This document shows positions 1 through 5,611 of a stretch of 9,231 nucleotides of DNA, one piece after another. Position 1 is the first letter of the stretch, and each line of letters begins with the position of its first letter. This DNA is from an uncultured Bifidobacterium sp. (GTDB taxonomy: Bacteria; Actinomycetota; Actinomycetes; Actinomycetales; Bifidobacteriaceae). Under the pieces are notes generated by a model. The model saw only the letters and a program-made list of their open reading frames with translations. It did not search any database and had not been told where the DNA came from. The translations under genes were made by a program, and so were the position numbers. Location of the stretch: contig NZ_CAUEQY010000040.1 of the NCBI RefSeq assembly GCF_959020145.1, positions 1-9,231 on the forward strand, in the 5' to 3' direction.

Positions 1-26
1 CAAGCCGGGAAACTCGTTGCCGACGG

Positions 27-1313
27 TCAGTCGACCAGCGAATTGATCTGGATGATATGGTCGCGCTGCGGGCCGGTGCCGATCACGGAGATACGGCAGC
101 CGGACAGTTCCTCAAGACGCTTGACGTAATCCTGACAGGTCTTCGGCAGATCATTGAAGTCGTGGATTTGGGAAATATCCTCGTCCCAACCCGGCATGGA
201 TTCGTAGATCGGCTTCGCTGCCGCGAATTCGGACTGATCAGTAGGCATATCGTCGCGGCGTTCGCCGTTGACATCATAGGCCACGCACAATGGGATTTCC
301 TTCAGGCCGGTAAGCACGTCGAGCTTGGTGAGCACGATGTCGGTCAGGCCGTTGACCTGAGCCGCATAACGATTGACGACCGCATCGAACCAGCCACAAC
401 GACGCGGACGGCCGGTGGTCACGCCGTACTCGTGGCCCTGGGCTCGCAGCCATTCGCCTTCCTCGCCGAACAGCTCGGTCGGGAACGGTCCTTCGCCCAC
501 GCGGGTCACGTACGCTTTGGAAACGCCGATCACGCGGGTGATCTTGGTCGGGCCGACACCGGTACCGGTGCATGCGCCGCCGGCAGTCGGGTTGGAGGAC
601 GTGACAAACGGATATGTGCCGTGATCCACGTCGAGCATAGTGGCCTGGCCGCCTTCGAACAGCACGGTCTTGCCTTCGTCAAGTGCCTTATTGAGCACCA
701 GCGAGGTGTTGGCCACGTACGGCTTCAAACGTTCGCCGAGCTTGAGCAGCTCATCCGTGGTTTCGTTCACATCAATCGGACGACGATTGTACAGCTTCAC
801 CAGCATCTGGTTCTTCTGATGCAGGCTTGCCTCAACCTTGTCGTGCAAATGCTCAGCATTGAACAGGTCGTGCACGCGGATGCCCACGCGATTAATCTTG
901 TCGGCATACGCAGGTCCGATGCCGCGACCGGTGGTACCGATCTTGTGCTTACCCAGGAAACGTTCCGTCACCTTATCAAGCACACGATGATACGGCGCAA
1001 TAATGTGCGCACCCTCACTCACCAGCAGTCGGGAGCAGTCCACACCGCGGCTTTCCAAGCCGTCGATCTCTTCGAAAAGCACTTCAGGATCAACAACAAC
1101 ACCGTTGCCGATAACCGGAGTCGCGGTCGGGCTGATGATGCCGGAGGGCAGCAGGTGCAGCGCATACGATTCGTCGCCGACCACCACGGTATGGCCCGCA
1201 TTGTTGCCGCCGTTGAAGCGGGCAACATAGTCGACCTTCGTGCCGATCAGGTCGGTCGCCTTACCCTTGCCTTCGTCTCCCCACTGGGCACCGATCAAAA
1301 CAATTCCAGGCAT
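27..1313 (-). CDS. purA: Adenylosuccinate synthetase
   Basis: This cytoplasmic enzyme of purine synthesis joins IMP and aspartate using GTP to give adenylosuccinate, the first committed step from IMP to AMP. The 428-residue product is full length for the family (E. coli PurA is 432). Visible motifs are the N-terminal loop WGDEGKGK (residues 11-18, with the catalytic Asp13), the catalytic His41 in NNAGH, the IMP-binding stretch GTTGRGIGPAYADK (about 126-139), GEGPFPTEL near residue 275 and TTGRPRRCGW near 300. The ATG at 1313 is supported by GGAGGTG seven bases upstream and by the first residues matching the family start MPGIVLIGAQWGDEGKGK. The gene lies 210 bp downstream of fba on the same strand; the strong hairpin and repeats between them suggest purA has its own promoter or regulatory leader. 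Nothing in the protein looks damaged. Identification is essentially certain from motifs. Confidence 0.98.
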   Translation of the reverse strand: MPGIVLIGAQWGDEGKGKATDLIGTKVDYVARFNGGNNAGHTVVVGDESYALHLLPSGIISPTATPVIGNGVVVDPEVLFEEIDGLESRGVDCSRLLVSEGAHIIAPYHRVLDKVTERFLGKHKIGTTGRGIGPAYADKINRVGIRVHDLFNAEHLHDKVEASLHQKNQMLVKLYNRRPIDVNETTDELLKLGERLKPYVANTSLVLNKALDEGKTVLFEGGQATMLDVDHGTYPFVTSSNPTAGGACTGTGVGPTKITRVIGVSKAYVTRVGEGPFPTELFGEEGEWLRAQGHEYGVTTGRPRRCGWFDAVVNRYAAQVNGLTDIVLTKLDVLTGLKEIPLCVAYDVNGERRDDMPTDQSEFAAAKPIYESMPGWDEDISQIHDFNDLPKTCQDYVKRLEELSGCRISVIGTGPQRDHIIQINSLVD

Positions 1314-1320
1314 GTTGTTG

Positions 1321-1327
1321 CACCTCC
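1321..1327 (-). promoter_or_regulatory. purA ribosome binding site
   Basis: On the minus strand the sequence is GGAGGTG followed by CAACAAC and the ATG at 1313. The near-perfect Shine-Dalgarno at seven-base spacing decides the start of purA. Confidence 0.9.
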
Positions 1328-1347
1328 GCGCGTATGCGATTTCGCCT

Positions 1348-1369
1348 CAAAGCCTTACCAAGGCCTTAC
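1348..1369 (-). repeat. Two 11-bp tandem direct repeats in the purA leader
   Basis: The plus strand reads CAAAGCCTTAC (1348-1358) directly followed by CAAGGCCTTAC (1359-1369), which agree at 10 of 11 positions. The second unit contains the 8-bp palindrome AAGGCCTT. The repeats lie 34-56 bp upstream of the purA start codon, so they are probably in the 5' untranslated region or at the promoter. An 11-bp period is close to one turn of DNA, as in phased protein-binding sites. The binding role is inference. Confidence 0.55.
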
Positions 1370-1391
1370 AAAGACTATCCTGCGCCCTCTA

Positions 1392-1413
1392 CCGGATATC
1401 TGCCGGATATGCA
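1392..1413 (-). repeat. Second pair of 11-bp-phased direct repeats upstream of purA
   Basis: CCGGATAT occurs at 1392-1399 and again at 1403-1410, an 11-bp spacing, and a related CCGAT begins at 1414. This pair lies exactly 44 bp (four 11-bp steps) from the pair starting at 1348. It is upstream of purA on the minus strand. It could be part of an operator, but no regulator can be named from the sequence. Confidence 0.5.
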
Positions 1414-1444
1414 CCGATCGGCCGTTGAAACTAGTCAGTTCCAT

Positions 1445-1459
1445 CGTTTTCGTCTCATA
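1445..1459 (-). promoter_or_regulatory. 15-bp element shared with the fba upstream region (purA copy)
   Basis: The minus strand carries TATGAGACGAAAACG. The identical 15 bases occur in the same orientation upstream of fba at 2716-2730. This copy leaves 131 bases before the purA ATG; the fba copy leaves 124. Weaker similarity (a TGTCG block) continues on the side away from the gene. It could be a promoter element or a site for a common regulator; I do not recognise it as a known operator. Confidence 0.5.
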
Positions 1460-1479
1460 CAACGCGACACACCCACCGT

Positions 1480-1517
1480 GCCGCCACACGCCGCATGCAT
1501 TACGCGGCGCGTGCGGC
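1480..1517 (-). terminator. GC-rich hairpin just after fba, possible terminator
   Basis: Plus-strand arms GCCGCCACACGCCGC (1480-1494) and GCGGCGCGTGCGGC (1504-1517) pair over about 14 bp with one bulged base and one position that is a G-U pair in the minus-strand RNA, around a nine-base loop. The hairpin starts six bases after the fba stop codon. No run of T follows on the minus strand, so it is not a classical intrinsic terminator. It could be a U-tract-less terminator or a 3'-end stabilising structure that separates fba transcription from purA. Confidence 0.55.
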
Positions 1518-1523
1518 ATCACA

Positions 1524-2591
1524 CTACTTCAACGCCTTGCCCGCGCTGCCAAGCTGCCTGCAAGCCTCCACCACGCGTGCGGCCATGGCGCTTTCCGCTT
1601 CGCGCCCCCACGAACGCGGGTCGTACATCTTCTTGTTGCCCACCTCGCCATCGATTTTGAGCACCGAATCATAGTTGGAGAACATGTGACCGGCCACCGC
1701 ACGGCTGAATGCGTACTGCGTATCGGTGTCGATGTTCATCTTCACCACGCCGTAGCTCACGGCCTGCGCGATCTCCTCCGGCGCGGAGCCGGAACCACCG
1801 TGGAACACCAGGGCGAACGGCTTACCGGGAGCGACATCCAGCGAGTGCGCGGGGTCGGGCATTTCGCCGGCCTTAATCGCGAGCGCGACCGTGGTCTGGA
1901 TTTCGTCGAGCAGTTCGGGGCGCAGTTTCACCACGCCCGGTTTGTATGCGCCGTGCACGTTGCCGAAGGTGAAGGCGGCCATGTAGCGTCCGCGCTCGCC
2001 AAGGCCGAGTCGTTGCGCGACGGCGATGCCTTGCGCGGGCGTGGAATACAGTTTGTCGTTGATTTCGGCGCTGTGCCCGTCTTCTTCGCCGCCGACCGCG
2101 CCGATTTCGATTTCCAGCACGGTGTGCGCGGCTTGGGATTTGTCGAGCAGTTCTTCTGCGATGTCGAGGTTTTCACCCAGCGGCACTGTGGAACCGTCCC
2201 ACATGTGTGACTGGAAGGTCGGTTCCTGACCGTGCTTCACCTGTTCGGCTTCATGGTCGAGCAGGGGGCGCACCCATTCGTCCAGATACTGTTTGGCGCA
2301 GTGGTCGGTGTGCAGGGCGATGGTGATGTTGGGGTATTTCGCCGCGACTTCGTGCGCGAAGGCTGCGAAGGCAAGCGAGCCGGTGACGCGGTCGTTGACG
2401 CGTTGCCCGGAGAAGTAGGCGGCGCCGCCTACGGAGACCTGGATGATGCCATCGGATTCCGCCTCGGCGAAACCTTGGAGTGCGGCGTTCAGGGTCTGTG
2501 TGCTGGTCACATTGATCGCGGGATAGGCGTAACCGCCGCGGCGTGCGGCGTCCAGCATTTGCGCATAACGTTCCGGCGTTGCAATAGTCAT
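1524..2591 (-). CDS. fba: Class II fructose-bisphosphate aldolase
   Basis: This zinc-dependent cytoplasmic enzyme reversibly cleaves fructose 1,6-bisphosphate into dihydroxyacetone phosphate and glyceraldehyde 3-phosphate. In bifidobacteria, which break down hexoses mainly by the phosphoketolase shunt, it is expected to serve gluconeogenesis and triose balance. The 355-residue product has LHTDHCAK at 93-100 (catalytic Asp96, zinc ligand His97), further zinc-ligand histidines at His213 (NVHGAYKPG) and His264 (FHGGSGS), EIEIGAVGGEEDG at 160-172, and the phosphate-binding NIDTDTQ at 286-292. The reading frame stays open upstream to 2864, but the ATG at 2591 gives the usual family start MTIATPERYA, and the upstream extension is unlike any aldolase. 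GGAGG lies only one base from this ATG, an unusually tight spacing. The gene is divergent from the Pip operon and upstream of purA. Confidence 0.97.
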   Translation of the reverse strand: MTIATPERYAQMLDAARRGGYAYPAINVTSTQTLNAALQGFAEAESDGIIQVSVGGAAYFSGQRVNDRVTGSLAFAAFAHEVAAKYPNITIALHTDHCAKQYLDEWVRPLLDHEAEQVKHGQEPTFQSHMWDGSTVPLGENLDIAEELLDKSQAAHTVLEIEIGAVGGEEDGHSAEINDKLYSTPAQGIAVAQRLGLGERGRYMAAFTFGNVHGAYKPGVVKLRPELLDEIQTTVALAIKAGEMPDPAHSLDVAPGKPFALVFHGGSGSAPEEIAQAVSYGVVKMNIDTDTQYAFSRAVAGHMFSNYDSVLKIDGEVGNKKMYDPRSWGREAESAMAARVVEACRQLGSAGKALK

Positions 2592-2592
2592 G

Positions 2593-2597
2593 CCTCC
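2593..2597 (-). promoter_or_regulatory. Unusually close GGAGG before the fba ATG
   Basis: The minus strand reads GATAAT, GGAGG, C, then the ATG at 2591. One base is much shorter than the usual five to nine base Shine-Dalgarno spacing. The overlapping GATAAT (2598-2603) resembles a -10 box that would give a leaderless message, but no good -35 box lies at the right distance. An out-of-frame ATG-GAG-GCA-TGA also overlaps the start and is probably coincidental. Confidence 0.35.
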
Positions 2598-2715
2598 ATT
2601 ATCGCCCGACCCTATCCCACTTATCATGTGACAACATTCGCCATCTTTCCTTTCCGTTTTCCCGACCGTCCGCTCCATATCCAGGTCGCCCGCCCCACTA
2701 GGGCCATATGCCGAG

Positions 2716-2730
2716 CGTTTTCGTCTCATA
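2716..2730 (-). promoter_or_regulatory. 15-bp element shared with the purA upstream region (fba copy)
   Basis: This is the second exact copy of the minus-strand sequence TATGAGACGAAAACG, here in the fba/Pip divergent intergenic region with 124 bases before the fba ATG. It has the same orientation relative to its gene as the purA copy. Because the region is divergent, it could also influence the Pip operon. Its function is unknown. Confidence 0.5.
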
Positions 2731-2772
2731 TCCCGACATTTGCGGGACCGACCATTAAACAGGGCGAAACCA

Positions 2773-2802
2773 TTGCGATCGTTCCATCGGAAGTCATAGA
2801 AT
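2773..2802 (+). promoter_or_regulatory. Candidate promoter for the Pip operon
   Basis: TTGCGA at 2773-2778 (four of six match to TTGACA) and TAGAAT at 2797-2802 (five of six match to TATAAT) are separated by 18 bp. Transcription would begin near 2809 and give a leader of about 90 bases before the ATG at 2900. This is a consensus match by eye only. Confidence 0.45.
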
Positions 2803-2833
2803 ATCCACCGGATCGCGCGACGAAGAGCCCAAC

Positions 2834-2887
2834 CGGGTATTCCCGCACGGGCATGCCGCCGCACGTAGATGTTGCGACCAATACCCG
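2834..2887 (+). promoter_or_regulatory. Long-range stem in the Pip operon leader next to the ribosome binding site
   Basis: CGGGTATT (2834-2841) is perfectly complementary to AATACCCG (2880-2887), and the 3' arm ends one base before the GAGGAG Shine-Dalgarno. The 38-base interior contains CCC-GCAC-GGG and the palindrome GGCATGCC, which could form smaller hairpins. In RNA this would put a structure directly against the ribosome binding site, consistent with translational control. It matches no riboswitch that I recognise. Confidence 0.4.
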
Positions 2888-2888
2888 C

Positions 2889-2894
2889 GAGGAG
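2889..2894 (+). promoter_or_regulatory. Ribosome binding site of the first Pip gene
   Basis: GAGGAG is followed by five bases and the ATG at 2900. A TTG three bases before that ATG is in frame but only two bases from the Shine-Dalgarno, so the ATG is the better start. Confidence 0.8.
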
Positions 2895-2899
2895 ACTTG

Positions 2900-5611
2900 A
2901 TGCACCAGGTTTTCGCCATCTTCCTTCGAGACGTGAAACGCATTCTGAAGAACCCAGTGGCGCTCGTCGTCACGCTGGGTGTGGCCATCATCCCATCACT
3001 GTACGCATGGTGCAACATCCTCGCCAACTGGGACCCGTACGCGAACACGGGCAACATCCAGGTCGCTGTGGCGAACGAGGACAAGGGCACAACCTCCACG
3101 CTGGTCGGTCATCTCGACGCTGGCCAGCAAACCGTCAACCAGCTTAAGAAGAACCATCAGCTCGGCTGGCGTTTCGTTCCCGAGCAGCAAGCCATCGAAG
3201 GCGTGGAATCCGGCAAATACTATGCGGCGATCGTACTGCCGGAAGACTTCAGCTCCAGACTAATCGGCACCGTCACTGGTAAAGGCGACCGACCGTCGAT
3301 CACGTACTACATCAACGAAAAGCTGAACGCGATCGCGCCGAAAATCACCGATACGGGTGCGACCACGATCGACGAGCAGATCAACACCACTTTCGTTTCC
3401 AGCGTGGCCGACGCCGTGGCGAAGGAAGTGAAGGAGGCAGCGGGAGAAACCACCGGCAGCATGAAAAGCGCGCAAAGCGACGTCATCAACGATCTGACCG
3501 ACACCATCAACCAGCTCGAAACCGTCCAACAGCAGCTGCGCGGCACGCGTTCCACGCTCGACAAGGCCCTCACCACCATCGATTCGGCCAAACAGTCCAA
3601 CATCGCGCTCGCCTCGGGAATCACCAACTCGCTTGACACCGTCGGCAAGGCGTCCGACTTGCTGAGCGAGACGCGCACACAAACCGAACGATTCTCGAAC
3701 ACGCTGGTCGGAGCGCTCGACAACGGCAGCACGCAACTGTCCGGTCTGCAGGTCAACGTGAGCAATGCCACCGGCACCGTGCTCAGCGGACTGAACACCA
3801 CGCAGGACGCGCTCGACCAAGTGTCCAGCACCATGCATCACGTCAACACCACCACCGGCAATGTGCTCGACGGCGTGGAGAAGGCGTTGCAGGCCAGCCA
3901 GCTGGATCCGAACAGCCAAACGTATAAGGATCTTTCCGCGCAACTCGCCGAAGCCCGCAAACAGCTGACGTTCCAGCAGCAGCGCATCGACGCCTTCGAT
4001 CAGGACACCACGGCTGCGATCAACGCGGGGAAGAACACCGCGAACGGGTTCAACGACGATGTCACCACGCTGGCGAAAAACGGCACGGCGTCGATGGCGA
4101 GCGCACGCACGACCATCACCGGCACGGTCATGCCGAATCTCAACACCGGGCTCGATACACTCAGCCTGGCCAATGGGTCGCTGTCCGGCACGCTTACCAC
4201 GCTGCAAAGCACACTGGAACAGGGCAACGGGCTGCTCGACCAGTTGTCGCGCACCGTGACCCAAACGAACACCACCATTGCTGGCACGCAGACGCAGCTC
4301 GCCAATCTCGCCAAACAGCTCAACACCACGCGCACCGATGTGGCCGCGTTGAGCAGTTCGGCGATGTTCCAGCAGCTTTCCCAAGCGCTCGGACTTGACG
4401 CGAGCGAGGTCGGCTCGTTCGTGGGCGAGCCGGTGCATTTGGACGAACAGGTCCTCTACCCGGTCAAAAACTATGGTTCCGCGGTCACGCCGTTCTACAC
4501 GAATCTTGCGCTATGGGTCGGCGGATTCGTGCTCGTCGCGATCTACAAGCTTGAAGTGGACCGCGATGAGAAGATCCGCATGTACACGCCACGCCAAGGC
4601 TATATGGGCCGTTGGCTGCTGTTCGTCACGGTCGGATTCCTGCAGGCGATCATCGCCACGATCGGCGATCTCGCGCTGGGCATCCAATGCGAGCATCCGT
4701 TCCTGTTCATCCTCGCCGGCATTTTCGCCTCGTTCGTCTACGTGAACATCATTTACGCGCTCGCCGTGGCGTTCCGGCATATCGGCAAGGCCGTCGCCGT
4801 GATTCTGGTGATCATCCAGATTCCGGGCGCGGCAGGCCTCTACCCCATCGAGATGATGCCGGAATTCTTCCGCCGTCTGAAACCGTTCCTACCGTTCACC
4901 TACGGCATCAACGCGATGCGCGGGCCGATCGGCGGCATGTATGCCAACCATTATTGGATCGACATGCTCTCGCTGTTCTGGTATCTGCCTGTGGCGCTGT
5001 TCATCGGCTTGGTCGTCCGCAAGCTGGCGTTGAACCTCAACCGCCTGTTCGACAACCGTCTGGCGGACACTGATCTGATGATCACCGAACATAACGAAGG
5101 CACGGTGGAACCGTTGCGGCTCACCGAGACCGCGCAGCAGATCGCCGAGGAGTTCCCCGAACTCGCCCGCAGACGGGCGATTCATTTCTTCCGCCTGTAC
5201 CCGCGCCTGGTGCGCTGGGGATTCCTCGCGCTGGCGGTACTGCCGTTCGTGTTTCTGCTGTTGCTATTCATCACGCGCATGAAGCTCGCCATGCTGCTCG
5301 GTTGGATCATTTCGATCATCGCCATCGACACGTATCTCATCGTGGTGGAGTATCTGCGCGAACGGTATGCGAATTATCTGGGCGAGGAAGCGATGAGTGC
5401 GGAAGAGTTCCGCAGCGCGATCCTGCACGAGAACCTGCTATTCCGGCCGGGCATGCATTACAAGCCGATGCATGCCGTACGCACGAGGCTGTATGAGGCT
5501 GCGCATGGTGGTTCGGCCGGACATGCGCCTGAACATGCGGCTGAGTATGAGGCTGGAAACACGGACGGAAATGCTGGCAGGAGTCTGCGTGAGGAGGGGA
5601 ACGAACAGTGA
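2900..5611 (+). CDS. YhgE/Pip-family membrane protein with extended C-terminus
   Basis: This is a 903-residue cell-envelope protein of the YhgE/Pip (phage infection protein) family. The N-terminal domain has one membrane helix (about 17-40) ending in SLYAWCNILANWDPY, then the family motifs VAVANEDKG (56-63), SGKYYAAIVLPEDF (104-117) and YYINEKLNAIAPKITDTGAT (136-155). Residues about 180-510 are Thr/Ser/Asn/Gln-rich with heptad-like hydrophobics, probably an extracellular coiled coil. The ABC-2-like C-terminal domain begins at YPVKNYGSAVTPFYT (520-534), with helices near 532-550, 570-592, 600-624, 629-648 and 688-706. Unusually, a further block of about 200 residues adds two strong helices (about 771-792 and 795-816) and an Ala/Gly/His/Glu-rich tail. 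Relatives are phage receptors or DNA-entry factors in Lactococcus and Enterococcus, and EsaA of type VII secretion is a related type. The physiological role is unknown. It overlaps the next Pip gene by four bases. Confidence 0.92.
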   Translation: MHQVFAIFLRDVKRILKNPVALVVTLGVAIIPSLYAWCNILANWDPYANTGNIQVAVANEDKGTTSTLVGHLDAGQQTVNQLKKNHQLGWRFVPEQQAIEGVESGKYYAAIVLPEDFSSRLIGTVTGKGDRPSITYYINEKLNAIAPKITDTGATTIDEQINTTFVSSVADAVAKEVKEAAGETTGSMKSAQSDVINDLTDTINQLETVQQQLRGTRSTLDKALTTIDSAKQSNIALASGITNSLDTVGKASDLLSETRTQTERFSNTLVGALDNGSTQLSGLQVNVSNATGTVLSGLNTTQDALDQVSSTMHHVNTTTGNVLDGVEKALQASQLDPNSQTYKDLSAQLAEARKQLTFQQQRIDAFDQDTTAAINAGKNTANGFNDDVTTLAKNGTASMASARTTITGTVMPNLNTGLDTLSLANGSLSGTLTTLQSTLEQGNGLLDQLSRTVTQTNTTIAGTQTQLANLAKQLNTTRTDVAALSSSAMFQQLSQALGLDASEVGSFVGEPVHLDEQVLYPVKNYGSAVTPFYTNLALWVGGFVLVAIYKLEVDRDEKIRMYTPRQGYMGRWLLFVTVGFLQAIIATIGDLALGIQCEHPFLFILAGIFASFVYVNIIYALAVAFRHIGKAVAVILVIIQIPGAAGLYPIEMMPEFFRRLKPFLPFTYGINAMRGPIGGMYANHYWIDMLSLFWYLPVALFIGLVVRKLALNLNRLFDNRLADTDLMITEHNEGTVEPLRLTETAQQIAEEFPELARRRAIHFFRLYPRLVRWGFLALAVLPFVFLLLLFITRMKLAMLLGWIISIIAIDTYLIVVEYLRERYANYLGEEAMSAEEFRSAILHENLLFRPGMHYKPMHAVRTRLYEAAHGGSAGHAPEHAAEYEAGNTDGNAGRSLREEGNEQ
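5591..5597 (+). promoter_or_regulatory. Ribosome binding site of the second Pip gene, inside the first
   Basis: GAGGAGG lies within the last codons of the upstream gene, ten bases before the GTG at 5608. The start overlaps the upstream TGA as GTGA, typical of translational coupling, so the two proteins are probably made together. Confidence 0.8.

Noticed and set aside
57..2210. A 717-codon open frame on the plus strand opposite purA and part of fba
   Set aside because: It lies antisense to two clearly identified enzymes, its translation is rich in Arg/His/Val without any recognisable motif, and long antisense frames are common opposite GC-rich genes.
2592..2864. N-terminal extension of the aldolase to the upstream in-frame start
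   Set aside because: The added 91 residues are Arg-rich and unlike any aldolase, and the family start motif MTIATPERYA is at 2591.
3440..4430. Repetitive Thr/Ser/Asn-rich coding as a possible tandem-repeat adhesin
   Set aside because: No regular repeat unit is seen; the pattern fits the irregular heptads of the Pip extracellular coiled coil.
3260..4438. A 392-codon minus-strand frame inside the first Pip gene
   Set aside because: It mirrors the coiled-coil codons of a well-supported gene, is Arg/Gly/Val-rich, and has no convincing start signal or family motif.
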